The notes: a model not told the origin generated them from the letters alone. A stretch of DNA of 39,720 bases from Thermoleophilia bacterium (GCA_025934995.1 JAICWC010000016.1:1-39720), one strand, 5' to 3'; positions 27,401 to 35,439 are shown, counted from the stretch's first letter. Translations and numbers: made by a program.

Positions 27401-28726
27401 GTCGAATCGATCCTGCGGGAGCTCGAGCGGGAGGAGAAGCTCGTGCGCGGCGAGCTGCGCCCCGGCGGGACCGAGCGCGAATGGTGCGATCCCGACGTAT
27501 TGCGCCGGTTGCGGCGTGCATCGCTCGCCGCTCTGCGGCGCGAGGTGGAACCGACGGAGCAGGCGGCGCTCGGGCGCTTCCTGCCGCACTGGCACGGCGT
27601 CGACCGGCGTGCGTCCCTGCGCGAGGCGCTCGTGCCGCTGCAGGCGTTGCCGCTGCCGGTGTCGTTGTGGGAGTCGGAAGTGCTGCCGCGCCGCGTGACC
27701 GACTACCGCCGGGAGCAGCTCGACCAGCTGTGCGCATCGGGTGAGCTGATCTGGGTCGGCGCCGGCCTCGACCGTGTCGCGCTGTTCTTCCGCGAGGATG
27801 CGCCGCTCCTCGGCCGCCCGTCTGCTGCGCCCGAGCCGGAGGGGCCCGTCCACGACGCGATCCGCCGCGCGCTCGCCGGCGGTGCGCTCTTCTGGCCGAT
27901 CGTCCCGGAGCTCGAGGACGCGATCGCGCTGCCGGCGCTCTGGGACCTCGTGTGGTCCGGCGAGGTGACGAACGACCAGTTCGCGCCGCTGCGCGCCGAG
28001 CGGCGCTATCAGGCGCCTCGCGCCGATCGCCGTGTGCGTCGCTTCGCCCGCCAGCGTTCGGCCGCGGTGTCGCCGACGCAGGGCCGCTGGTCGCTCGCGG
28101 AGCCGCTCTTCGGCGCGCAGCAGCCGGACCGGCGCGCGCTCGCGGAGCTGCTGCTCGAACGACAGGGCATCGTCACGCGCGACGGCGTCCGGGGCGAAGG
28201 AATTCCCGGCGGCTACGGGGCGGTCTACTCCGAGCTCCGCGCGCTCGAGACGCTCGGCACCTGCCGCCGCGGCTATTTCGTCGAGGGGCTCGGCGGTGCG
28301 CAGTTCGCCCTCGGCGGCGCGGTCGAGCGGTTGCGCGAGCTGCGGCCGAAGGAAGGCGAGGAGGCCGAGCCGCTCGTGCTCGCCGCTGCCGATCCCGCCC
28401 AGCCGTACGGCGCCGCGTTGCCGTGGCCGAAGCGCTCGAACGGCCGCGCCGCGCGCGTCGCCGGCGCACACGTCGTCCTGCTCGGCGGCGAGCCCGCGCT
28501 CTTCATCGAGCGCGGCGGTCGTTCGCTCGTACCGCTGCGCGAGCCCGACGAGGAATGGCTGCGCATTGCGCTTGCCGCCCTCGTCTCGCACGTCCGGACG
28601 CGAGGCGGCAAGCGGCTCGCCGTGGAGCGCTTCGACGGCGAGCCGGTGGTCGAGACGATGGCGATGCCGCTCCTCGTCGAGGCCGGGTTCCTGGCCGGGC
28701 CGCGCCGAGCGGTGCTACGCGGCTAG
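24431..28726 (+). CDS. lhr: Large Lhr-type DEAD/DEAH ATP-dependent helicase
   Basis: MSPLDVFSAETRAWFERTFDGPTPAQTKGWPVIATGAHTLIQAPTGSGKTLAAFL; DEVH box VDEVHAVAGTKRGAHL; QRIGRAGH; 1431 aa with long C-terminal region. Confidence 0.95.
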   Translation: MSPLDVFSAETRAWFERTFDGPTPAQTKGWPVIATGAHTLIQAPTGSGKTLAAFLYAIDRLTAQPGEGLRVLYVSPLKALNYDVERNLRGPLAGLQSQLRVAVRTGDTSQKERRDMVRAAPDILITTPESLFLMLTSQAREVLRSVETVIVDEVHAVAGTKRGAHLSLSLERLQRLTGREPQRIGLSATQRPLEEIGRFVSGARPIQLVDAGVAKKLDVEVVVPVEDMRELASNAQLSQPEYDRGPADAGITPGLEVGSNSIWPSMYPALLELVRAHRSTIVFVNNRRLAERLALRLNDLAEEAAGAEGARPEVLARAHHGSLSREQRTQIEEDLKAGRIPCLVATSSLELGIDMGAVDLVIQVESPKSVARGLQRIGRAGHSLDEVSKGRIFPKYRADLLESAVVVQRMQEGAIEETQIPRNPLDVLAQQIVAICADDEIEVSELHTLVRGAYPFAELSRPQLENVLDMLAGRYPSDEFAELRPRIVWDRTAGVIRGRPGARRLAVTNAGTIPDRGLFGVFIVDGGGRVGELDEEMVYEARAGQVIMLGASSWRIEEITRDRVLVSPAPGVPGAVPFWKGEGIGRPYELGAAIGTFTRELLAQRDPQVPYLDARANANLVAFLREQEKATGVVPSDRTVVVERFRDEIGDWRICVLTPFGARVHAPWAMAVAARLRESLGVDVQSIWSDDGIAFHLPDADAPPDTQLLLPTAEELDELVLAEVGQTALFGARFRENAARALLIPRRRPGERTPLWQQRLKAQGLLQVARKYASFPIVLETYRECLQDVFDLPALKQLLHGLRTRRLDLVDIETGSASPFAASLLFDYIATYMYEDDTPPAERRAQALSLDRELLKELLGQEELRELLSVDALHDVEASLRPVPQRDAEHLHDMLRLRGDLAVGEFDEAHAAILEAERRAVRVRIAGAERLIAVEDAGRYRDALGVMPPSGLPDAYLDGGPDSLRSLVARYARGRGPFTTAAISSWFGIDVESILRELEREEKLVRGELRPGGTEREWCDPDVLRRLRRASLAALRREVEPTEQAALGRFLPHWHGVDRRASLREALVPLQALPLPVSLWESEVLPRRVTDYRREQLDQLCASGELIWVGAGLDRVALFFREDAPLLGRPSAAPEPEGPVHDAIRRALAGGALFWPIVPELEDAIALPALWDLVWSGEVTNDQFAPLRAERRYQAPRADRRVRRFARQRSAAVSPTQGRWSLAEPLFGAQQPDRRALAELLLERQGIVTRDGVRGEGIPGGYGAVYSELRALETLGTCRRGYFVEGLGGAQFALGGAVERLRELRPKEGEEAEPLVLAAADPAQPYGAALPWPKRSNGRAARVAGAHVVLLGGEPALFIERGGRSLVPLREPDEEWLRIALAALVSHVRTRGGKRLAVERFDGEPVVETMAMPLLVEAGFLAGPRRAVLRG

Positions 28727-28731
28727 AGGGT

Positions 28732-28906
28732 TGATGTGAAATTCGGCCGCCGCTGCGGGCGCGGCCAGACCAAGCCGGTCGACGCGGCCGGCGGCGTGGC
28801 GTAGCAGCGCTACGACTCGCGGACGGGCGTGGCGGAAGCGGGCGCGCAGCGCCCGCTGGCCGGCGCAGCGTCTGACGCGGCCGCAGCCCGGCCAATTTTC
28901 ACATCA
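28732..28906. repeat. Intergenic structured element with long imperfect inverted arms and internal hairpins
   Basis: Arms TGATGTGAAATTCGGCCG (28732-28749) and CGGCCAATTTTCACATCA (28889-28906) pair at 16/18; pairing extends to ~38 nt per arm. Internal hairpins CGTAGC-AGC-GCTACG (28800-28814) and AGCGGGCGC-GCA-GCGCCCGCT (28837-28857). Confidence 0.75.
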
Positions 28907-29713
28907 GGCCTTTAGCTCGGCGACGAGCTCGGCGACCGACTGCTCGCGGCACCGCGTCGCCCCGGTGCCGCCCATGAAGAGCGGGCCTCGCTCGCGCGAG
29001 ACCTGACGCTGCTGCGGGAACGGCAGCGGCGTCTCGTGCATCAGGTCCTGCAGCACGTCGTCACGAGCCGCGCGCATCGGGCGACCCGTATATGCGTCCG
29101 TCACGACCGTGTCGTGCGTGCGCAACGCCTCGAGGTGCTCGCGGGGGCGGCTGCATTCGTGCGTGAACAGGAACGCGGTGCCGACCTGCACGCCGACCGC
29201 CCCGAGCGCGAGCGCCGCGCGCACGTCGTCGCGGGTCGCGATGCCGCCGGCCGCGATCACCGGCACACCCGAGATCGCCGGCACGAGCTCGGCGAGCGGC
29301 ACGAGTGGGAAGCCGTCGAGAAACGAGCCGCGGTGTCCGCCGGCCTCCGCGCCCTGCGCGATGACGTAGTCGACGCCGGTCTCGCGCAGCACATCCGCCT
29401 CCGCGGCCGTCGTCGCCGTGCCGAGCACTTCGATGCCTGCGTCGTGCAACGGTGCGGGATCGACGAGGCCGAACGTGAAGGAGAAGTACGCGGGGCGCTC
29501 CTCCAGCACGACCGCGAGCGCGTCGTCGCGCAGGTACGGCGGCGCGAAGAGGTTGACGCAGAACGGGAGATCGGGCATCGCGCGAATCTCCGCGCGCAAG
29601 CCGTCTGCCGACATGCCCGCCCCCGCGATCGTGCCGATCGCGCCCGCTTCGCACACCGCCGCGGCGAAGCCGGGAGGCTGGTTGTTCGCCATCGGCGCCT
29701 GAAAGAGCTTCAC
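28904..29713 (-). CDS. Nitronate monooxygenase (NMO/2-nitropropane dioxygenase family)
   Basis: LFQAPMANNQPPGFAAAVCEAGAIGTIAGAGMS, VDYVIAQGAEAGGHRGSF, VIAAGGIATRDDVRAALALGAVGVQVGTAFL; GTG start at 29713. Confidence 0.92.
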   Translation of the reverse strand: MKLFQAPMANNQPPGFAAAVCEAGAIGTIAGAGMSADGLRAEIRAMPDLPFCVNLFAPPYLRDDALAVVLEERPAYFSFTFGLVDPAPLHDAGIEVLGTATTAAEADVLRETGVDYVIAQGAEAGGHRGSFLDGFPLVPLAELVPAISGVPVIAAGGIATRDDVRAALALGAVGVQVGTAFLFTHECSRPREHLEALRTHDTVVTDAYTGRPMRAARDDVLQDLMHETPLPFPQQRQVSRERGPLFMGGTGATRCREQSVAELVAELKA

Positions 29714-29714
29714 G

Positions 29715-30401
29715 TCACGCGGCAACGAGCTTGTACCCCATCCCGCGCACGGTGACGAGCCGCTCGGGCTGGGTCGCGTCCTTCTCGATCTTGCGGCGGA
29801 GATTCGAAATGTGCACCTCGCACGCATGCTCGTCGCCGACGTGCTCGCTCGCCCAGAGATGCTGCATCAGCTCGCGGCGCGAGACGACGCGCTCCGGCTG
29901 CTCCGCCAGCAGCGACAGCACCTTGAACTCGGACAGGGTGAGATGCACCCGGTCGCCGTCGACGGAGACCTCGTGTCGCCCGAGGTCGATCTGCAGGCCG
30001 CCGAGCCGGCGCACCGTCGCGCCGCCGGTGGCGCGGTCGAGGTCGCGCCGGCGCAGGATCGCACGCACGCGCGACAACAGCTCCGCGGTCGAGAACGGCT
30101 TCGTCACGTAGTCGTCGGCGCCGAGCTCGAGCCCGAGCACGCGGTCGATCTCGGCGTCGCGCGCGGTCAGCATCAGGATCGGCACGTCGCTCTCCGCGCG
30201 GAGCGCTCGGCAGACGTCGGTGCCGGACATCCCGGGCAGCATCACGTCGAGGATGACGATGTCGTAGGGACTCTGGCGAGCGCGTTCGAGCGCGGCCGTG
30301 CCGTCGCGCTCTTCGTCGACGTCGAACCCTTCGCGCCGGAGCATGAACGCGACCACGTCGAGGACGCCAGGATCGTCGTCGACGAGCAGGATCGAGCTCA
30401 T
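29715..30401 (-). CDS. OmpR/PhoB-family response regulator
   Basis: MSSILLVDDDPGVLDVVAFML, VILDVMLPGMSG, TKPFSTAELLSRVRAILRR, winged helix RELMQHLWASEHVGDEHACEVHISNLRRKIE. Confidence 0.96.
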   Translation of the reverse strand: MSSILLVDDDPGVLDVVAFMLRREGFDVDEERDGTAALERARQSPYDIVILDVMLPGMSGTDVCRALRAESDVPILMLTARDAEIDRVLGLELGADDYVTKPFSTAELLSRVRAILRRRDLDRATGGATVRRLGGLQIDLGRHEVSVDGDRVHLTLSEFKVLSLLAEQPERVVSRRELMQHLWASEHVGDEHACEVHISNLRRKIEKDATQPERLVTVRGMGYKLVAA

Positions 30402-32035
30402 GCCGGCACCTCGACGCGCACGCGCACCCGCTCGAGCTCGATGCGGACGAGCGTCCCCTTGCCGGGCGCCGAGTCCAGCTCGACGCGGCCGTCGAGCGTT
30501 CGCACCGCCTGCCTGACGATCGCGAGGCCGAGGCCGAAGCCTTCGGCGTCGCGGTCCTGGCCGCGGTAGAAGCGGTCGAACACGTGCCGCTGTGTCTCGG
30601 CGCTCATGCCGACGCCGGTGTCCTCGACCTCCACACGGAGGTTCTGTCCCACCTCGTACGCGCGTAACACGATCCGGCCCTCGCGCGTGTGCTTGGCCGC
30701 GTTCTCGGCAAGGTTGCGCACAGCCTGCTCGAGCAGGTCGCGGTTCAGGAACGCATCGAGCACCGCCGGCGCCTCGACCTGGATCGCGACGCCGTCGTGC
30801 GGGCGCACGTCCTCGGCGATCTCCTGCAGCAGCACGCCGATCTCGACGAGCTCCGCGCGCGGCCGCTCCTGACCGGCGTGCGCGCGCGCGAGCGTCAGCA
30901 GCGCGCGTGCGAGCCGGGCGAGCCGCTCGGCTTCGCGCGCGATGTGGGCGAGGAAACGGTCCCGCTCCACCTCGTCGTCCTTCGCGCCGGTCTGCAGCAC
31001 CTCGACCGCGCCGATGATCGTCGTCAGCGGCGTGCGCAGCTCGTGCGCGGCGTTCGTGACGAACTCGCGCTCGGCGAGCTCGCGGCGCTCCTCCTCGGTC
31101 AGGTCGTCGAGGACGATCATCACGTTGTCCGTCTCCGGCTGGGTCGGGATGCCGACGACCGCGACCGCGTGCTCCTCGTCCGGGCGCACGTGCGCCTGGG
31201 CGAGCGTGCCGTCGGAGTCGAACAGGTGCGCGGCGAAGTCGCGGAGCGAGAAGCCGGGCCAGGGGTCGGGCAGCGGATCGCCCTCGGCGAGACGGCCGCC
31301 GAGCATGCGTCGCGCCTCCGCGTTCGCGAAGCGGACGACCAGCTCGTCGTCGACGGTGACGACGCCCTCGTGCAAGCGCTCGAGCAGCATGCGCAGTCGG
31401 TCGCGCTCGCCTTCGAGGCGCCGGAACGACCGGCGCAGCTGTCGCCGCATCCGCTCGAAGCTGTGCGCGAGCGCGCCGAACTCGTCGCGGAAGCGGTAGT
31501 GCAGCGGCGTCTCGAAGTCGCCGAGTGCGATCGCTTCGGCGGCTCTCGACATGCGCCGCAGGCGCAACGCGATCAGCTGCGCGAGGATGACGCCGACGAG
31601 GAGCGACGCGATGCCTGCGACCAGGCCCGCCCTGAACGCCTGGTCGTTGAGGATGCCGATCGCAGCTGCGACGTCGGGGCGAACGTCGCGGGCGACGAGC
31701 ATGCCGCCGCGGAACGGGCGGCGGACGATGAAGACGCCTTCCCGGGCCTGCCCCGGCTGGGTGCCGGCCACGCGGCGGCCCCTCGCGTCGTAGATCGTGA
31801 GCTGGAGGCCCGAGCGGCGCTCGACCGACGCGACGATGCCGTTGGTCACGGGCTTGCCGGCGAGGAGCGAGGCGGCGACGGATGCGCTGTGCGCGGCGGC
31901 GTCCTGAGCGTTGATGCGGAGCGCGTGCTCGGAGCGCGACGAGTACTGCGAGACGACGATGGCCGTCGAGGTGGCGGCGACGACGGCAAAGGCCGCCCCG
32001 AGCCACCAGCGGACGCCGAAGAACCGTCTCGTCAT
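30398..32035 (-). CDS. HAMP/PAS-containing membrane sensor histidine kinase
   Basis: Two TM helices, HAMP region LRRMSRAAEAIALGDFETPLHYRFRDEFGALAHSFERM; AAHELRTPLTTIIGAVEVL; NLAENAAKHTREG; GFGLGLAIV. Confidence 0.95.
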   Translation of the reverse strand: MTRRFFGVRWWLGAAFAVVAATSTAIVVSQYSSRSEHALRINAQDAAAHSASVAASLLAGKPVTNGIVASVERRSGLQLTIYDARGRRVAGTQPGQAREGVFIVRRPFRGGMLVARDVRPDVAAAIGILNDQAFRAGLVAGIASLLVGVILAQLIALRLRRMSRAAEAIALGDFETPLHYRFRDEFGALAHSFERMRRQLRRSFRRLEGERDRLRMLLERLHEGVVTVDDELVVRFANAEARRMLGGRLAEGDPLPDPWPGFSLRDFAAHLFDSDGTLAQAHVRPDEEHAVAVVGIPTQPETDNVMIVLDDLTEEERRELAEREFVTNAAHELRTPLTTIIGAVEVLQTGAKDDEVERDRFLAHIAREAERLARLARALLTLARAHAGQERPRAELVEIGVLLQEIAEDVRPHDGVAIQVEAPAVLDAFLNRDLLEQAVRNLAENAAKHTREGRIVLRAYEVGQNLRVEVEDTGVGMSAETQRHVFDRFYRGQDRDAEGFGLGLAIVRQAVRTLDGRVELDSAPGKGTLVRIELERVRVRVEVPA

Positions 32036-32045
32036 GGGGGAAAGG

Positions 32046-32849
32046 CTACGCCGCGAAGCTCCGCATGGCGTTCACGGTTTCCGCAAGGCCGCCGGTGTAC
32101 GCGCCCGCGCCGGGCCCCCCGAGCACGATCTGCACGTCTTCGAGCGAGGGCAGCTCCTCGACGGGCACGGTTGTGACGCTGATCCCGAGCACCTGCGCCG
32201 ACTGCCGCCGCGCGAGCTCCGCCGCGTCGGCGAGCGGCGTGTCGGCGCCGAGGTAGGTCACCTTCCACCCGTCGCGGCGCAGCGCGATCGCGAGCATCAT
32301 CAGCCCGAGCTCGTGCCGCTCGCCGGGCGCGCACGCGAGGACGACGGTGCCGCGCACGCCCCAGCCGGCGTCGGCCAGGAGATGTCCGAGCCGTGAGCGC
32401 ACGGCCTCGCTGACGACGTGCTCCTCCGCGACCGTCAGCTCGCCGCGCTGCCAGCGCTCCCCGATCTCGCGGAGCAGCGGCGCGAGGATCTGCTCCAGCG
32501 TCTCGTCGACGTCGTGCAGCGCGAACGCCTGGTCGACGAGCAGGCCGATTGCCGCCGGCTCACCGGTGTCGACTGCGTCGAGGATCGCCTCGAGGTGATC
32601 GCGCGCGGTGCGCGCCGGCGTCACCTCGGCGGTCCCGAGCAGGTTCGCGGCCTCGCCGATGCGGTAGCCCTCGCGGAGCCGCTCGCACAGCCATTCGACG
32701 CGCGCGACGTCGCGCTCCGAGTAGCGCCGCTGACCGCCCGCGGTCCGGGTCGGTTGCAGGATCTGGTAGCGCTGCTCCCACTTCCTGAGTGTGTCCGGCG
32801 CGACGCCGGTGCGCCGCGAGAGTGCGGCGATGTTGAGGCCCGGGGTCAT
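32046..32849 (-). CDS. MerR-type regulator with B12-binding domain, CarH/LitR-like photoreceptor
   Basis: MerR HTH LNIAALSRRTGVAPDTLRKWEQRYQILQPTRTAGGQRRYSERDV; Wx9EH (WQRGELTVAEEH); ExHxxG (ERHELG); SVTT; GGPGAG. Confidence 0.9.
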   Translation of the reverse strand: MTPGLNIAALSRRTGVAPDTLRKWEQRYQILQPTRTAGGQRRYSERDVARVEWLCERLREGYRIGEAANLLGTAEVTPARTARDHLEAILDAVDTGEPAAIGLLVDQAFALHDVDETLEQILAPLLREIGERWQRGELTVAEEHVVSEAVRSRLGHLLADAGWGVRGTVVLACAPGERHELGLMMLAIALRRDGWKVTYLGADTPLADAAELARRQSAQVLGISVTTVPVEELPSLEDVQIVLGGPGAGAYTGGLAETVNAMRSFAA

Positions 32850-32884
32850 CCCTGTCAACTGCAATGCCCAAGTACGCTCGGGAT

Positions 32885-33646
32885 ATGCCCGAGGGCGACG
32901 CTCTGCTCCGCGCCGCGAAACGGCTGCAGGTGCTCGTCGGCCAGCGGTTGGAGGTCGAGACGCCGCACCCACGCGCCGCGATCAAGCACATCGCCGACCG
33001 GCTCGACGGCCTGACGCTCGATGCGGTCGACGCGGTCGGCAAGAACCTCCTGCTCCGCTTCGAGGGCGGGCTCGTGCTGCACAGCCACCTGCGGATGACC
33101 GGCCGCTGGCGGGTCGAGCCGCGCGGGACGCGACTCACGGGCCGTCCGTGGCTGATCCTGCGGGGCGACACGCACGAGGGCGTGCTCTGGAACGGGCCGG
33201 TGCTCGAGCTCCGCCGCGGCGACACCGCCGTCTCGCATCTCGGGCCCGACATCCTCGCCGAGCCGCCCGACCTCGACACGATGGTCGAGCGGCTGCGCGC
33301 GCAGCCGCCGGAGCGCGAGGTGGGGGACGCGCTGCTCGACCAGCGCGCCGTCGCCGGCATCGGCAACCTTTGGAAGGCGGAGGCCCTGTGGGATGCGCGT
33401 GTCTCGCCGTGGCGTCCGCTCGGCGAGGTCGCCGACGTGGAGCTGCGCGACGTGCTCGACGCCGCCCACCGCCTGATGAGCGCGTCGGTCGAGGGAACCC
33501 GGCCGCTGCGGCGCGCGTACCGCCGGGCCGGCCGACCGTGCCCGCGTTGCGGCACCCCCGTCCGTTCCTACCCGCAGGGCGGCGACGCGCGGACCGCGTA
33601 CTGGTGCCCGAACTGCCAGAGAGGGGGACACGAGCCGGCGGCGTAG
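32885..33646 (+). CDS. Fpg/Nei-family DNA glycosylase
   Basis: MPEGDALLRAAKRL N-terminus (catalytic Pro after Met), HSHLRMTGRW, LLDQRAVAGIGNLWKAEALW, zinc finger CPRCGTPV...YWCPNCQ. Confidence 0.94.
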   Translation: MPEGDALLRAAKRLQVLVGQRLEVETPHPRAAIKHIADRLDGLTLDAVDAVGKNLLLRFEGGLVLHSHLRMTGRWRVEPRGTRLTGRPWLILRGDTHEGVLWNGPVLELRRGDTAVSHLGPDILAEPPDLDTMVERLRAQPPEREVGDALLDQRAVAGIGNLWKAEALWDARVSPWRPLGEVADVELRDVLDAAHRLMSASVEGTRPLRRAYRRAGRPCPRCGTPVRSYPQGGDARTAYWCPNCQRGGHEPAA

Positions 33647-33659
33647 TAGGTGAGTTGCG

Positions 33660-34817
33660 ATGCGTTCGCCTCACCTGTACGACACGTTGCGCCGGTTCTG
33701 CCTCGGCGCGTTCGCCGCCTGGCACGGCGCCGACCTTCCGTTTGCCTTCGAGGAGCACGGTTCGTACGGGCGTCCGACGCTGTACGAGTACCGGCCGCTC
33801 GTGCGCGGCTTCGTCGAGGCGCACGCCGACCGGCTGCGCGAGCGCGACGACGTGCAGCAGGCGATCGCCGACCTGAAGCGCGAGCCGGCTGCGCGCATCT
33901 ACGAGGACCTGTATCGGACGCTGCTCGTCCCGCTGCTCGTGCGCACGGCCGAAGGCTGCGGCGGGTTCGACTGGGACGACAGCGCATTCGACCGCGCGTT
34001 CGCGGAGCTCGAGGAGTCGCTCTACGGCGACGGCCACTCGTACGGCGCAGTCGCGCCGCTCGTCGGCATCTCGATCGGCGCCGCGCAGATCGAGCTCGGC
34101 GACGGCATCCGCGTCCGGCAGGTCGTCTCCGGCGAGCTCGCCGCCATGTGGCCCGAGTCGGCCGGTCTCCTGCCGCGCGACTTCGGCCGTGAGCCGGACC
34201 GCTTGTGCGTGCTCGAGCTGCAGCGCTCGGTGGACGTCGACGTGCCCGATGCGCCCGGCGAGCTCGCGGACGCGGTGACCGCGTTACGGCTCGCGACCGA
34301 GGCGCCGCTCGCGGCGGGGCCCGTGCTGTTCGAGCGGCTCGACTGGCGGCCCTACGGGATCCGTCCCGTGCTGCCGATCGCGGCGACCGCGCCGCCCGGC
34401 GAGCCGACGCGGCTCGATCCGTTCCGCGCGACGGTGGCGGCGAAGCTGCGGCCGCTGCTCGCGCTCGCGGACGAGGACCCGCAACTCGGCGACGCGCTCG
34501 ACCGCTGGGAGCTGTCCTTGTTCCAGGGCGATCCGTTCCGCGCCGAGCAGCTGCGGCAGGCGTTGGACGCTGCTCTCGGCAACGGCGAGGGGCTGTACGC
34601 CGCGGGCATGCGGGCGGCTGCGTTGCTCGGGGAGACGGCGGAGGAGCGTGCTGCGCTCGCGCAGCGGTTCCGCGAGCCGACGCCGGATCTCGTTCGCCGA
34701 TTGGTGTTGGCCGTGCTCATGCACGGCGACCGCCGCACGTTGCTGCGCGAGCTCGACGGCGCCCTGCTCGGCCTCCAGGCAGGTCGGGAACGCGTTGCAG
34801 AGTTGCGCGCTTCCTGA
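33660..34817 (+). CDS. Uncharacterised protein, possible HEPN-like C-terminal helical region
   Basis: 385 aa, no confident family; C-terminal FRAEQLRQALDAALGNGEGLYAAGMRAAALLGETAEERAALAQRF...VLMHGD loosely resembles HEPN-type helices. Confidence 0.6.
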   Translation: MRSPHLYDTLRRFCLGAFAAWHGADLPFAFEEHGSYGRPTLYEYRPLVRGFVEAHADRLRERDDVQQAIADLKREPAARIYEDLYRTLLVPLLVRTAEGCGGFDWDDSAFDRAFAELEESLYGDGHSYGAVAPLVGISIGAAQIELGDGIRVRQVVSGELAAMWPESAGLLPRDFGREPDRLCVLELQRSVDVDVPDAPGELADAVTALRLATEAPLAAGPVLFERLDWRPYGIRPVLPIAATAPPGEPTRLDPFRATVAAKLRPLLALADEDPQLGDALDRWELSLFQGDPFRAEQLRQALDAALGNGEGLYAAGMRAAALLGETAEERAALAQRFREPTPDLVRRLVLAVLMHGDRRTLLRELDGALLGLQAGRERVAELRAS

Positions 34818-34830
34818 CGCAACAAGAAGG

Positions 34831-34855
34831 AAAGGCCCCGAGCGTCGGGGCCTTT
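34831..34855. terminator. Bidirectional intrinsic terminator-like hairpin AAAGGCCCCGA-GCG-TCGGGGCCTTT
   Basis: Perfect 11-bp stem with 3-nt loop between the ends of convergent genes 33660-34817(+) and 34889-35239(-). Confidence 0.88.
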
Positions 34856-34888
34856 CGTCGAGCTATTCGCGTGGCGCTACGGGTGTTC

Positions 34889-35239
34889 TCAGTGCTTGTC
34901 CTGCAGCAGCTTTGCGCCGGCAGAGACGCAGCGGCTGAACGGGCTGCCGGTGTGGCCGGCATCGTGCTTGTGCGAGAGCGCGGCGCACGCGACCTTCGGC
35001 GAATTCGTCGTGCCCTTGTTCAACTTCGCCATCGCGGTCACGCACTGGCTGAACGGGGTGCCCGGCGTGCCGGCGACGTGCGTCTTGCTCTGGTTCTGGC
35101 AGTAGAAGCCGAACGCGTGGGTCGTCGGCGGCTTGTGGTACTGGCTCGCCGCAGGAGAACCTGGCGCAGGCGGTTTCGCTGCGAATGCGAGCGCGGGCAA
35201 GACGAGCCCGAGCGCGGCGAACATCATGACCTTCTTCAT
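34889..35239 (-). CDS. Small secreted protein with duplicated Cys motif
   Basis: Signal peptide MKKVMMFAALGLVLPALAFAA; two repeats SKTHVAGTPGTPFSQCVTAMAKL and SHKHDAGHTGSPFSRCVSAGAKL; GAGAGG-type RBS. Confidence 0.82.
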   Translation of the reverse strand: MKKVMMFAALGLVLPALAFAAKPPAPGSPAASQYHKPPTTHAFGFYCQNQSKTHVAGTPGTPFSQCVTAMAKLNKGTTNSPKVACAALSHKHDAGHTGSPFSRCVSAGAKLLQDKH

Positions 35240-35439
35240 TGCATTTCCTCTCTATCCGGTCTCTCTATCTCATAGCCGGATATCTCGTTATCGAGCAAAG
35301 CTTGGACGACTACAGACGATAATCCCTCCATTTCGCGGATCTTTTACATCCGATTTACGTAGGCGACCGCGTTCAAGATGTGATCGCCGTTGCAGAGCTG
35401 CGCGCCTTCCGGCACACATGTCGCTCTAGCGTCCTCGGC

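Noticed and set aside
23813-28591. 1592-aa minus-strand ORF antisense to lhr
   Set aside because: Arg/Glu/Leu-rich antisense shadow of a high-GC gene; no domain motifs. Only its C-terminal ~197 aa (DUF1326 protein, 23813-24406) is real.
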